A program made the translations under genes and the position numbers. The notes beneath the pieces are model-generated. The model made no database searches. It worked only from the letters and a program-made list of their open reading frames with translations, and was not told the origin of the DNA. From assembly GCA_948567375.1 (NCBI GenBank), contig OX419761.1, positions 32,242,501 to 32,306,500 on the forward strand: a stretch of DNA of 64,000 bases, in the 5' to 3' direction. This DNA is from Lunularia cruciata (taxonomy: Eukaryota > Streptophyta > Marchantiopsida > Lunulariales > Lunulariaceae). Positions 1 through 11,039 of this stretch are shown one piece after another (within the stretch, counting starts at the first letter, position 1; every line of letters starts with the position of its first letter).

Positions 1-545
1 TTGTTTGATAAGAGAGCTATAAAACCTCTTTTAATTTTAATTTTTTGTTACTATACCTAAGAAAAGTGAATGAAGTAAATAACAATAAAGCTTTATCCTC
101 ATCTTCTAACTTGACATCAATATTAATAAACCCATAGAGGATTTTGTTAAAGTTATTCAAGTGATTCAAAACACAAGTGCTCTTCTTCATTTGTAGGATA
201 TACAATCATTGCTTTATGTACGGTCAATTTTTCAAGGACTTGGTCCTTGTAGACTCTCTAATTTTTTTCATAGCTTAGATATTGAGCTCTTGCTCATGAT
301 ATTATATAGCATCTCATCTATGAGACTAAAGCAAATTGTACTCACAAATCTTAAGTTGATCTCCCATTCTTTGTCAAGCTCATTTCTTCTCCAATGTCAT
401 ATGCAAAACTTGTTGCACCAATAGGCCTTTCACCTTTAGCTATCACAACTTAAAATTATCCTTCCCTCAAAATTCTTCACCTCAAATTTTTTATTTAAGA
501 TCTTTTATAGCATTGTATTTCCTTAGTCCAAGCTCTAATACAAAT
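1..545 (-). pseudogene. Ty1/copia gag N-terminal fragment
   Basis: Read on the minus strand, this stretch gives a run typical of copia Gag. A segment near 430-280 resembles the usual 'S-x-I-x-L-S-L-x-D-E-x-L-Y-N-I' helix, followed by a 'LWKKLESL'-like segment, then 'LNHLNNFNKIL' and 'DVKLEDEDKALLLFTS' near 180-60. The latter matches the familiar copia pattern of an (E/D)HLNxFN helix followed by DVKIEDEDKALxLLxSLP. The frame is broken several times. The complement of an initiator-Met-like primer-binding site (gctctaataca) at 532-542 lies just upstream of the Gag start on this strand, so the copia 5' LTR should lie to its right, but I could not delimit it. The rest of the element is off the left edge. 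Gag would form the virus-like particle. Confident in the family, not in the boundaries. Confidence 0.75.
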
Positions 546-1584
546 GGTTAAAACTAGCTACAAAAATGGATATAAAGAATACATGTCATTTAATCAAGAA
601 GACACAAATATAAGTGGTTCATTTTTGAAGTAGAAGCTATGTCCACTAGAGAACCCATATAGGTATTTGATTATACCCAAAAAAAATTATGGTGAAGTAC
701 AATGATGCCATATGAGTTATAGATGAAAACCTAACATAATACTTAATTAATTTTGGCACCTTCATTAAACTTGTGCTAAATTGGAAATATATTGACTAGC
801 ATGTGCATTACACTTGCACTCTCAATAGGAAGTATCTTGATTAGTGGTTGCTGTCTAATTGTGAATCCCTTAATAATGTAAATTTATATCCAAGTAGGAT
901 TTTTTATATATCAAAGGTATCTTAGTTTGACCATTTGTGATTCTTCTAATAGAGAAAATTCATATCCAAGCAGGATTTTCCTACATAAGAACAATATCTT
1001 AATTTGACCATTTATGAATCCTTTGATAGAGTAAATTCATATCCAAGTAAGATTGTCCAATATAAGGATGACATCTTAATCTGATCTTGCAATAGATCAA
1101 TAGAGTTTTAGATGTTCATTCTACCTATGGTACTACATATGGTTGTTCCATAATTCTCTTAATAGTTTCTCCTTCCTATTTTCTAAGGAGATAGACTTAG
1201 GTCATACCTACACCAAATTTGTGATGACTATACGTTTGCTCTCACATGTACACACTTAGGGTTGGGAATAAAGAGCTCATTGCACTAATATTTGTTTGGA
1301 TGTTATAACCATTAGAGTGGTCCATACATGTTTCTTGATTTTTGGAAAAGAAACCCAAGTTGTGGGAGAGGTCATGAATATTTCAAAGAATATTTCATTT
1401 TTTGCATAAGTAAATTATACTCTTTGGAACTTTATGCATGATGGTTAATGCTTTCCATCTTCCACCTTTGCAGTAGACTTGTCCTATAGTTCTAAAATTT
1501 TGAATGTTGGATATGGTTAAGCCTTAGCAATCATTCAAGTTCAAACATGAAAGAATGCATGTTGAATGTAGTCTTGTGGACATA
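546..1584. other. Unassigned AT-rich stretch, probably copia LTR plus flank
   Basis: No coding similarity was seen on either strand. Because a copia primer-binding site ends at 542 on the minus strand, part of this stretch should be that element's 5' LTR. I found no convincing second copy or clear TG...CA pair to define it. It contains a 77 bp tandem repeat (separate entry). The right edge is set by element A, whose left TSD (acata) is at 1580-1584. Confidence 0.4.
862..1090. repeat. Tandem repeat, about 77 bp period, about 3 copies
   Basis: The phrase atatccaag(t/c)a(g/a)gatt recurs at 886, 962 and 1039, spacing 76-77 bp. Each copy is followed by similar 'atctta(g/a)tttgaccatt' and 'gat...agagtaaa' blocks. 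The copies are diverged by substitutions and small indels. It may be an internal repeat of the copia LTR suspected here. Nothing coding is visible. Confidence 0.7.
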
Positions 1585-2051
1585 TTTAAAACTATGGATT
1601 TTATTAGCAAGTTAGTTAAGGCTAACAAAGTAGAAAATAGGCTAAATTACCCTAGAATATTTTAGAAGTATCTAGGAAGCTACTTGGTACTTTCCAAATA
1701 TTGGGTAAGGTGTATGCCAAGCGAGGACTTCTAGGAAGAAGCTTCTTGAAAAGATTCCCAACTAGCTTAGCTTGCAAGCCAAGTAGACAGCTTCTAGAAG
1801 GAAGCTTCTTGAGAAGCTTCTCAATTTCCTTGACTTGCACTCCACAAAGGCGGCTTTAGGAAGCTTCTTGAGAAACTTCTCAAGAGCCTTGTATGCTCTT
1901 TATAAATACCAAAGTCACAGCTCATGCTAGGCATTTAGCATTTTCTCCATTGAAATGTCTCAATGTGATCTCCCATTTTGGACTTCCATTCTCTTATTGA
2001 GATATTTGAATGAGGAAAACTATGAATTCTCCTTGGTCTTAATCTTTTATA
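1585..2051 (+). repeat. Element A 5' LTR
   Basis: This aligns by eye with the A 3' LTR (13149-13636) and the B LTRs. Shared parts are the start (here decayed from TGTAACAATATGG), a middle full of GAAGCTTC palindromes (about 1730-1885), a TATA box (tataaata, about 1910), the block 'gctcatgctaggcattt', and the end 'cttttata' where B reads 'cttttaca'. Both termini have lost the canonical TG/CA by point mutation. Confidence 0.85.
1725..1920 (+). promoter_or_regulatory. Heat-shock-element array and TATA box in A 5' LTR U3
   Basis: Alternating GAA/TTC pentamers recur, for example gaagcttcttgagaagcttctc near 1800-1825 and cttctaggaagaagcttctt near 1728-1748, ahead of the TATA box tataaata near 1910. 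The consensus heat-shock element is nGAAnnTTCnnGAAn. Copies here are more mutated than in element B. Heat regulation is an inference from motif content. Confidence 0.6.
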
Positions 2052-2052
2052 T

Positions 2053-2064
2053 TGGTATCAAATT
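2053..2064 (+). promoter_or_regulatory. Primer-binding site of element A (initiator tRNA-Met type)
   Basis: tggtatcaaatt lies one base after the 5' LTR end and matches the first eight bases of the plant initiator-Met primer site TGGTATCAGAGC. The B copy at 12633-12643 is closer to consensus. This is where first-strand cDNA synthesis would start. Confidence 0.75.
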
Positions 2065-2319
2065 AGAAATGGGATGGATGAAATTTATGGACCACCAAAT
2101 TCATTTTCTCCAAACCATTGGGATTTTTGTATCCATGTACTACACAAGCATCATTTCATATAGTTCATGACCTTGAGCTTGGGGCAGAATTCTCTAAATG
2201 TGATCACCTTGTATGATGAACCCTTGGTAATTCCAATTGTAACTTATGGAGAATGGTGGACGTGTTGCTTCTACTTGTTAATTTAGATTAATTGTAGGTA
2301 GTTTGATAGAGAAGTAGCC

Positions 2320-3170
2320 ATGGTGGCAATGCCCAAAGTTATGATTGTTATGTAGCAACAAATCGAGCACCTCACTTGATTGTTGGAAGAGCAAGACCAT
2401 CAATGACAAGAGCATGTAGAGAATGCACCATTTTGAGAAAGAGAAGAGCAAATCAAATTCCCAAAACCCAAGGTATTTGAAGGCAAGAATCTCTTGAGAA
2501 AAGTAGAGAATTTTGTATTTGACTATGAATGTTATTTTGAGACAACAAATATTCAAGATGAACAGAAATAGATTCTCTTAGCTTCAAGCCAAATGGATGG
2601 AGCGGCAAAATTATAGTAGCGGCTTTGAGTGGAGCGAGTTGAATGGCAGTTTGTCATGCCAATCTTGATGTGGGAAGAATTAAAGAGTGCAACAATTAGG
2701 TAATTCTAAGCAATAAACGCCACATAAGCCACACAAGATAAGTTGGTAGAGTTGAGGTAGATTGGTTTGGTAAGAAGCTAATATCACGTAATTTGAGAAC
2801 ACCACTATACGAATTCCAAATATATTGGATGGTAAGGCTTTGGATCAATATGTAAGAGGCTTGAAGTCATGAACCAAATTGGAAGTGATTATGCAAGAGC
2901 TAAAACACATGGAGGAAGCCATGCAAATGGCCGAGCACTTTGATTCTTTGGTTGTGACAACTTGGTCTTGACCTTCACAAAACCTGCCAACACATTACAC
3001 ACAAGAGGAGGAGCCGGCACCAATGGAGATTGATGCCTTCCAACAAAGACCACTTGGCATAGCAGATCAGGAAAGATTATGAAAAAATGGTGGTTTCTTT
3101 TATTATCACTAAATTGGACATCATATTGTTTAATGTCCATTCAAGAATGTGCTACCTTGACAAATCACCC
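2320..3170 (+). pseudogene. Element A gag (capsid and decayed zinc knuckle)
   Basis: The start is the ATG aligned with the better-preserved B gag. Recognisable blocks are 'QQIEHLT', 'FPKPKVFEGKNLL', and 'VENFVFDYECYFETTNIQDEQK' split over the capsid N-terminal region. A later 'HMEEAMQMAEHFDSLV' corresponds to the end of the retrotransposon Gag domain. The zinc knuckle near 3082-3150 has lost its first cysteines (FFYYH...CPFKN) while B keeps CX2CX4HX4C. Several in-frame stops (TAG mainly) and at least one frameshift make it non-functional. Confidence 0.75.
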
Positions 3171-3309
3171 AAATAGAGTTTGTGGAGTGAAACGATCAAG
3201 GAAACAAGGAATCTCAATAGGAGATTTCAAGCTACATACAAGGAACTTGATTAGTTCCAATGGGTTTGAAGGCTCAACCTATGCAAATATATTTCATTTA
3301 CAAGGTATG

Positions 3310-3650
3310 ATATCTGATCATGATTGTAGAATTTTGGTTGATTTTGAAATTTTAGAGAATTGCATGTCCATGCAATAAGGACAGGAATTATATATTCCTA
3401 TCAAGCCAATAATTGGAAGCAGATTGATGATGGTGGATGGTAGAAAGGGTTTTATATTCTATACCTCACATCTTGTTATATTCAAGATTAAGACAAAGTA
3501 TTTATAGTGTATGAGGTTTGTAGTGACACCTCTAACTATGATATTATTCTAGGTTTGCCTTGGCTTGAATGTCATAAGGTTCAATTTGATTGGACCCGAC
3601 AGAAAATTTCAAGTACAACACCAAGGTAAGAACTTTTGAATAGGTTGTCT
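3310..3650 (+). pseudogene. Element A aspartic protease
   Basis: The catalytic region reads 'RILVDFEILENCM', where B has 'RILVDFGSLENCM', so the D-(S/T)-G triad is already decayed. Further on, 'ILGLPWLE' then 'VQFDWTRQ' match the conserved C-terminal part of Ty3/gypsy protease. The protease would cleave the Gag-Pol polyprotein. The frame shifts between these blocks. Confidence 0.7.
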
Positions 3651-3699
3651 GACTCCTTTGAGTGAGACACCTAAGAATATTCAGTCCTAAGATGGGAAG

Positions 3700-5250
3700 T
3701 TTGTGAGAAAAGCATCCATAGGGCAAGCTTTGAAGGAAGATGAATCCCAAGATGGGAAGTTTGTCAATAAAGCAACCAGAAAGCAAGTTTTGGAGGAAGA
3801 TAAGTATGTTTTTATAATGTGGATCAAGAAAATTGTGCATGGAGAATCTGAGGAGGGCCAGAAGCCTCATCAAGCAATGGTTGATCAAATAGTTCAAGAG
3901 TTTTCAAATGTGTTTTTGAATGATCTGCCAAAAGGATTGCACTCCAATCATGGTATGCTCTTCAAGATTGAGTTGTTGCCAAGAAGTACTTTAATGAGTA
4001 GACCCATCTATTGGCTCTCACCAAAGGAGTTAGATGAGCTTTGAACAACATTGAAAAAGTTGTTGGAGAAAGATTTCATACAACATAGTACATCTCCTTG
4101 GGGAGCACTGGTACTATTTTTTCAAAGAAGGATGGAGAACTCCACTTTTGTATTGATTACCATGGTTTCAACACACAAATAGTGAAGAATAGGTATCTCT
4201 TGCCTCAAATTGATGACTTTCTAGATCAATTAGTGAAGCATGATACTTCTCTAAGTTAGATCTTTGAAGTAGCTATTGGTAGATTCCAATTGATAGAGAA
4301 GATGCGCAAAATATTACCTTTTGCACAAGGTATATGGGCACTTTGATTAGAGAGTTCTACCTTTTGGGCTCATTAATGCTCCAATAATCTTCATGGATAA
4401 GATGCATTGAGTGTTGAATGGGCTATTGGATTGGTACGTGGTAGTGTTCTTGGATGATATCTTAATCTATAGAAAGATGGAAGTAGAACACATAAATCAT
4501 ATGCAAGAAGTCCTAAGATGACTATGTCAATGGAAGTTCTACTGCAAGAAGTCCAATTGTGCCTTTTGGCAAAAGGAAATTACCTTCTTGGGTCACAAGA
4601 TCTCATTGGAGGGGATCAAGATAGAAGAGGAGAAAATCAAAGCCATAATTGATTGGCCCAATCTAAAGGATGCCATAGAGGTGCGGGAATTTAATGGATT
4701 AGTAGGTTTTTACCAATGGTTCATCCATTACTATGCTCATGTGGTAGCACCATTGACCAATCTCTTTGGGAAGAACTCAAACTTTTAGTGGACCACCAAG
4801 CACGAAGAAGCATTCTAGAAGCTAAAACATATGGTGTCTTCAAGACCCATTCTTTAACCATATGATCTTCAACTACCTTGTATATTTGATTTTCATGCTT
4901 CTAATTTTGCCATTGGAGCCATGTTGTAACAAGAATTTCCAAATGTGTTACATCCTATTGCCTTTGTGACTCATCAACTAAACATCATAGAAAGGAATTT
5001 ACTCTGCTTGAGATTGGAAACAATTAGCAATGGTATATGCCACCAAGGTTTGGAGACATTATGTTTTGGAGAAACAAGTGATCATGTGAATTGATCATAA
5101 ATTCTTGTTACAAACGTTACATTTGGAACATATGAAGAGTTGACATCATTAATGTGACAAAAAACAACATTTGTTTGACCTCAAACTTGAGTACAAACCT
5201 AGTAGGTTCCAAATCATCCTCGATGCCCTATCACAACAACCTGATTAGAA
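3700..5250 (+). pseudogene. Element A reverse transcriptase and RNase H
   Basis: The start of RT is seen in 'FSNVFLNDLPKGLHSNHG' and 'MSRPIYWLSPKELDEL' (about 3900-4040). The catalytic box FLDDILIY lies near 4447-4470. The 'GHKISLEGIKIEEEKIKAI' and 'YQWFIHYYAHVVAPL' blocks (4588-4770) are the RT thumb. RNase H follows (4850-5240), with remnants of 'FDAFNFAIGAVLQQEF' seen here as a decayed copy. Stops and frameshifts occur throughout, and B gives the same order in a cleaner form. Confidence 0.8.
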
Positions 5251-5269
5251 ATCTCTTACTCTCATCATA

Positions 5270-7286
5270 GTGGTAATTATTATGGTGTCAATTGACTCCA
5301 AAGTCCAAATCAAGTTTAGGATAACTTTACAACAAGATCTTTTCTTTCAGATGGTACATGCCATCTTGCAACATGCGACAAGGAGTACAACACCTTCTCC
5401 TTCAAGGAAGGACTTCTATTTTATGAAAACTACATCTATGTTCCAACCAAGGGTGATCTTTGACTTGTGTGACTTCAAGAAGCCCATGTGTCACGCCATT
5501 TGTAGCATCATACCTAGATTGCTCAGACTTTGGAGTAGTAGTATTGGTAATCATGAGTATTTTGGTAGTTACTCATAGACTACTTATCAATGGTCAGATT
5601 TCATGTTCAAGGTACTGACTACATGGTGGGGCCCATTGTCACTTGCACCATTTGCACCATTGGGTGTGATTGTCAACAAGACCATTAGGGTTTGAGACCT
5701 AGCTCAAGTCTAGGGGGTATACTTTCAAGTGCAGCTCCAAAGAGCTTATTTCTTTGATGTTGAACCTTCAAGTTCTTAGCTATGGTGGACAGAGGCCAGT
5801 GAACATCATTTGGATTCTCTTAGCTAGAGTAGGTGTGGCTTGATTGTAATAAGTGCCTAGTTGTTGGTAGATTATTGAGTGATAGATCAAATACTGATTT
5901 GATTGAGTGTGATTCGAGTTGTGTATAAACAAATTGATTATTGTGGCACTTTAGAGTCCATGTATTATTTATGTGTGAGTTGTGCTTGTATAGTGTATGA
6001 TATTAATAGCAATATATGTTGTGTAGAAATTTATATATGCACAACACATGACTTATGAATTGCTAGTCACATGGGTGTGGACAAAACCTTAGGTACCCTC
6101 CAACACCAATGGTGGCAGTCCAACATGGCACAAGATGTTCAATGAGTTTCTCCAATCTAGTGAGAGTTGCCAATGCAACAAGGCTAGCAACCAAAAACTG
6201 AGTGGACTCCTTCAACCACTCCCCATTTTATATGCTTGATTGGAACATATGAACTTAGATCTCATCACATCCTTGCCCAAGACAAAGAAATGTTACATAG
6301 CAATCGTGGTGTTTGTGGATAAGATTAGTAAGCAAATCCATTTGGCACCAACCTTTGCTACCTTGGATGCTCCAACATTGGTGTAAATCTACTTTGACAA
6401 TGTCTTCAAGCATCATGAGATACCTCATGTACTCATCTCCAATCGTGATCCTCAATTCATTAGAAAATTTTGGCAAGCACTCTTCCATATACTCAAACCA
6501 AGCTTGCTTTGCCCATAACTTATCATCCTCAAACTAATCAAAAAACTAAACTAGCAAATTTCACCTTGGGGGATATGCTTTGTGCCTTTGTCAAAATTCA
6601 CCATACCAATTAAGATGACTGCCTTGTAAATTTTGAGTTTGCATACAATAATTCCAAACATGCAAGCACCAAATTCTCTCCTTTCTTCCTTAGTTTTGGC
6701 CAAGACCCACTTGTTCCAAATTCCTTTCTTGCTCCTCCTCCACCTCATGTCCCTCATACTTCCACCTTCTTGACCACCATATCCTAATCCTTCTAACAAG
6801 CCAAATCTCATCTCCTTGTCGCTCAAAATACTTAGGAGCAATATATGGACCACCATCATTGTGATCTCACCTTTCAACTTGGTGATAATGTCATGCTCTC
6901 CTCTAGTAACCTACTCCTCCCACTTGAGAGCCAAGTTTGTAAACTTGCTCCAAATTGGATAGGACACTTTGATGTCGCCCAAATCATTTCTCATGTTGCT
7001 TATCAACTTGCCTTGCCTTCTTATATGCAAATTCACCCTGTCTTTCCCATTTCCAAGTTGAAATCCTTTGTTTCTGATCCATCTTCCTTTTCCTCTCATA
7101 TCCAACCCCCCTCCTCCCATGCTTAACAATGATCACAAGGAATATGAAAATGATTGTATCCTTGCACATTGCCATATTCAACATGGCCGCTACCAACATA
7201 TTGAGTATAAGGTCCTTTGGAAAGGGCATCCCCTTCATGATAAACAATTTGGGAGTCTCTTTCTCATCTCCAGAATGCACAAACAG
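5270..7286 (+). pseudogene. Element A integrase and first part of chromodomain
   Basis: 5270-5488 encodes the region before the integrase zinc-binding domain. The solo LTR at 5489-6046 then interrupts, and 6047 resumes with 'HMGVDKTL...WW', matching B on the other side of the break. The integrase core is badly broken. Its downstream part ('FAYNNSKHAST', 'FSPFFLSFGQDPL') is at 6620-6720 and the C-terminal 'GDNVMLSSSNLLLPLES' at 6875-6930. The chromodomain starts near 7130 with 'YENDCILAHCHIQ' and contains 'EYKVLWKGHPLHDKQ' (about 7200-7250). It is cut at 7286 by element B and resumes at 13082. Confidence 0.75.
5489..6046 (+). mobile_element. Solo LTR of family C inside element A
   Basis: It starts tgtcacgccatttgtag, as do the family C LTRs at 21001 and (decayed) 40789. 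It shares 'actcatagactactt', 'ggtggggccc', 'ccattagggttt', 'gtgcagctccaaagagct' and 'ttctcttagctagagt' with them. catg flanks both ends (5485-5488 and 6047-6050; extended ccatg/acatg), a likely TSD. Removing it rejoins A's integrase reading. Its last ~170 bp differ from the longer C LTR at 21001-22002, so it is a shorter variant. Confidence 0.82.
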
Positions 7287-7712
7287 TGTAAAAGACCAAA
7301 TCCAAAGAGAGAAATAGTAGAATGGAAACTCACATTGGGACACTTGAATGAGATAAAAATCCGAATGCCTAGCATGAGCTTTGGCTTTGGTATTTATAGG
7401 TAGCATACAAGGCCCTTGACAAGCTTCTCAAGAAGCTTCCTCAAGCCGCTTTCTTAGAGTGCAAGCCAAGTTAACTAGGAAGCTTCTCAAGAAGCTTCCT
7501 TCTAGAAGCCGCCTACTTGGCGTGCAAGCTAAGCTAGTTGGAAGCTTCTAGAAGCTTCCTTCTAGAAGCTACTTACTTGAGGTGCAAGCTAAGCTAGCCG
7601 GCAAGCATCCCAAGAAGCTTCCTAGATACTTTTGGAATATTGTAGGCTAATTTGTCTTATGTGCTACTTCATAAGCCCGACTAACTTTGTTGCTAAACTC
7701 CATATTGTTACA
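7287..7712 (-). repeat. Element B 3' LTR
   Basis: 426 bp, tgtaaaag...ttgttaca on the plus strand. It matches 12645-13081 almost throughout and lacks an 11 bp 'agaagcttctc'-like segment near 7625. The minus-strand TATA box is at 7391-7400 (cctataaata read on the minus strand), with the heat-shock-like array upstream of it. Confidence 0.92.
7419..7640 (-). promoter_or_regulatory. Heat-shock-element array in B 3' LTR U3
   Basis: 7541-7558 reads GAAGCTTCTAGAAGCTTC, four perfectly alternating GAA/TTC pentamers, followed after one base by TTCTAGAA (7560-7567). Further clusters lie at about 7420-7442 and 7479-7510 (gaagcttctcaagaagcttc then cttctagaagc). The motifs are palindromic, so strand does not matter. 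They lie upstream of the minus-strand TATA box, as expected for U3 enhancers. Confidence 0.7.
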
Positions 7713-7739
7713 TATTCCCTCGCCGCTACTTGGTGATGT

Positions 7740-7935
7740 CCTCATTGCCAGTGAAGCTTCAAATTCTTGGATGGCTGTTTGTGCATTCTGGAGGTGAGAA
7801 AGAGGTTCCTATGTGGCATCATGAAGGGGATACCCTTTCCAAAGGACCTTGTACTCTGTATGTTGGCAACAGCCTCGTTGAATATGGTGATGCGCGAGGA
7901 TACAATCAACTTCGTACTACTCATGACCATTGATA
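7740..7935 (-). pseudogene. Element B chromodomain
   Basis: On the minus strand this reads 'YEVDCILAHHHIQRG' followed by 'EYKVLWKGYPLHDAT', then a TAG where Trp is expected, then 'EPLSHLQNAQTAIQEFE'. This is the standard chromodomain order: a YKVxWKGYP strand, an aromatic-cage T(W)EP, and a C-terminal helix NAxxxIxEFE. Chromodomains at the integrase C-terminus steer chromovirus integration toward modified chromatin. The single TGG to TAG change breaks it. B itself sits inside the same domain of A. Confidence 0.82.
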
Positions 7936-7989
7936 GGGATAGGAAGAGGGGGAGGTTGGATCAAGAAGAAAAGGAAGAGGGGTTAGGAA

Positions 7990-9220
7990 CAAAGGGTTTC
8001 AACTTGGAAACATGAAAGACAAGATGGATACACATGTGACAAGGCAAGGCAAGTCGATAAGCAACAAGAGAGACAATTTAGGTGATATCAAAGGGTCCTA
8101 TCCAATTAGGGGCAAGTTTTACAAACTTGGGTATCAATTGGGAGAGGGAGGTTACTAGAGGATAGCATGACTTTATCACCAATTTCAAAGGTGAGATCAC
8201 GACGATGGTGGTCCGCATATTGTTTTTGGCAGTTTTGAGCAACAAGGAGGTGAGGCTTGGCTTGTTGGAGAGATTGGGATATAGTGGTCAAGAATGTGGA
8301 AGTATGAGGAACCTAAGATGGAAGGGAAGCAAGAAGAGAATCTAGAGCAAGTGGATCTTGGCCAAAATTGAGAAAGAAAGGAGAAAATCCGGTGCTTGTT
8401 TGTTTGGAATTGTTGTAGGCAAATTTTGCAACTGCAAGACATTCATCCCAATTGGTATGGTGGACATTGATAAAAGCACACAACATATCCTCCAATGTAA
8501 AATTTGCATGTTTGGTTTGTCCATCAGTTTGAGGATGATAGGCCATGGACAAAGCAAGCTTGGTGCCAAGTATCTGGAAGAGTGCTTGCCAAAACTTCCC
8601 AATAAATCAAGGATCACAATTGGAGATGAGTACACGTGGCATCCCATGATGCTTGAAGACATTGTTGAGGTAGATTTTTGTTAAGGTTGCAACATCCACG
8701 GTATCACAGGTTGGTGCCAAGTGGATTTGCTTATAAAGCTTATCCACAAACACCACGATTGTGGTGTGTCCTTGTTTTGTCTTTGGCAAGGATGTGATGA
8801 GATCCAAGCTCACATGCTCCCAGTGAGCGGATGGAATGGCGAGTGGTTGAAGGAGTCCACTCAGCTTCTGGTTGCTGGCCTTGTTACGTTGGCAACTCTC
8901 ACACGATTGGAAAATTATCAAACATCTCATGTCATGTTGGGCTACCACCATTGACATTGGAGGGTACTCAAGGTCTTGTCCACACCCATGTGACCTGCGA
9001 TGGGTAAACCATGGGCTTCTTGAAGGCGCACAAGTCAAAGATCACCTTTAGCTGGAACATAGATCTGGTCCTCATGGAATAAAAGACCCTCCTTGATGGA
9101 GAAGGTGTTGTACTCCTTATTGCATGCCATAAGGCAACCATGTACCATTTGGAAGAAGGGATCTTGGTGTAGAGCTGACTGAAACTCATTTTTGACCTTG
9201 GAGTCAATTGATACCGTTGA
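7990..9220 (-). pseudogene. Element B integrase
   Basis: From 9210 downward on the minus strand are the region ahead of the zinc-binding domain and 'HMGVDKTL'. Then come 'CESCQRNKASNQKLSGLL' (the HHCC cysteines), 'DLITSLPKTKQGHTTIVVFVD' with a catalytic Asp, and 'VLISNCDPXF' with the second. 'YHPQTDGQTKHANFTLED' follows, where the usual catalytic Glu of GQTERAN is replaced by Lys. 'FAYNNSKQTSTGFSPFFLNF' and 'IGDKVMLSSSNLPLPID' finish the protein before the chromodomain. Length and order are normal. Stops, frameshifts and the Glu-to-Lys change make it inactive. Confidence 0.85.
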
Positions 9221-9274
9221 AATTACCGCTATGATGAGAGGAAGAGGGTCATTGTGTCAAAGGGTCAAATCAGG

Positions 9275-10722
9275 TCATTGTGATAAAGCATCAAGGATGA
9301 CATGGAACCAACCTGGTTTGTACTCAAGTTTGATGTCATACAGTTGGAGTTGTTCCTCCCATTGATGATGTTGACTCTTAAGGTGTTCCAAGTACAAGGT
9401 CTGCAACAATAGTTTGTGATCAGTTTGCATGATCACTTGTTTCCCCAAGAGGTAATGCCTCCATACCTTAGTGGCATATACCATTGCAAGTTGTTCTTGA
9501 TCTTGAGCAGAGTAGTTTTGTTCAGCCGTATTGAGTCGGCGAGACACAAAGGCAATGAGATGGAGTCCATTTGGGAATTCTTGTTGCAGCACGGCTCCAA
9601 TTGCAAAGTTAAAAGCATCAAAATCAACCACACAGGGTAGTTGAGGATCATATGGTTGAAGAATGGGTCTTGAAGACACCATATGCTTTAACTTCTAGAA
9701 TGCTTTTTCATGCTCAGTGGCCCATTGGAAGCTCAAGTTCTTTCCCAAGAGGTCAATCAATGGTGTAGCTACATGGGCATAATAATGGATGGACCATCGG
9801 TAAAAACTGGCCAATCCATTGTATGCCCGTACTTCTGTAGCATCCTTCGGGGTAGGCCAATCAATAATGGCCTTGATCTTCTCTTCTTCCATCTTGATCC
9901 CTCTGATGAGATCTTATGACCCAAGGAGGTAACCTCCTTTTGCCAAAAAGCACACTTTGACTTCTTGCAGTAAAATTTCCATTGTCGTAGTCATCTTAAG
10001 ACTTCTCGCACATGATTCACATGTTATGCCTGTGTCTTACTATAAATGAAGATATCATCCAAGAACACCACCACAGACCAATCCAGTAGTCCATCCAACA
10101 CCCGATGCATCTGATCCATGAAGACTGCAGGAGCATTAATGAGTCTGAAAGGTAGAACTCTCTACTCAAAATGCCCATACCTTGTATGAAAGGCAGTCTT
10201 TTGCACATCCTCTCTCTCAATGGGAATTTGCCAATAGCCGCTGCAAAGATCCAACTTGGAAAAGTAGCATGCTCCACTTAGTTGATCAAGCAAGTCATCA
10301 ATCCGAGGCAAGGAATATGCATTCTTCACGGTTTGCTTATTGAGCCCACGATAATCAATATAGAAACAAAGTCCACCATCCTTCTTTGGAAAAAATAGTA
10401 CCGGTGCTCCCCAAGGAGAGGTACTATGTCATATGAAGTCCTTCTCCAACAACTCTGTAAGTGTTGTTTGCAACTCTTCCAACTCCTTTGGTGAGAGCCG
10501 ATAGATTGGTCTACTCATTGGAGTACTCCTTGGCAATAGCTCAATCTTGAAGAGCATACCTCGATTAGAGGGTAATCCCTTTGGCAGATCATTGGGAAAC
10601 ACGCCCGCAAACTCCTTAACTATCCGATCAACCATTGCTTGATGAGGCTCTTGGTCCTCCACAGATTGTTCTTGTGCAATTGGCTTGATCCACACCGCAA
10701 ATATAGACTTGTCTTCCTCCAA
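9275..10722 (-). pseudogene. Element B reverse transcriptase and RNase H
   Basis: The RT N-terminus is clear at 10722-10429 ('FAGVFPNDLPKGLPSNRG', 'MSRPIYRLSPKELEELQ'). The '[14 protein letters not shown]' block and the catalytic FLDDIFIY near 10045-10068 follow. The thumb block is at 9892-9695 ('KAIIDWPTPKDATEV', 'FYRWSIHYYAHVATPL'). RNase H is at 9682-9275: 'FDAFNFAIGAVLQQEF', 'LNTAEQNYSAQDQEQLA', 'TDHKLLLQTL', 'PGWFHVILDALSQ'. It is mostly readable with a few stops. These two enzymes copy the genomic RNA into cDNA. Confidence 0.88.
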
Positions 10723-11039
10723 AGCTTACTCTATGGCTACTTTACTAACAAACTTCCCATCTAGGGACTCATATCTCTTCCAAGCTTGCTCCATGGTTGC
10801 CTTCTTGGGACTCCACTTCCCATCTTGGGACTTGTCTTCCTCCAAAGCTTGCTCTATGGCTGCTTTACTAACAAACTTCCCTTCTAGGGACTCATCTCTC
10901 TTCCAAGCTTGCTCCATGGTTGCCTTCTTGGCAAACTTCCTATCTTGGGACTCCACTTCAAGATTTTCTCTATGGCTACCTTCTTGACAAACTTCCCATC
11001 TTGGGACTGACTATTCTTAGGTGTCTTACTCAGAGGTGC

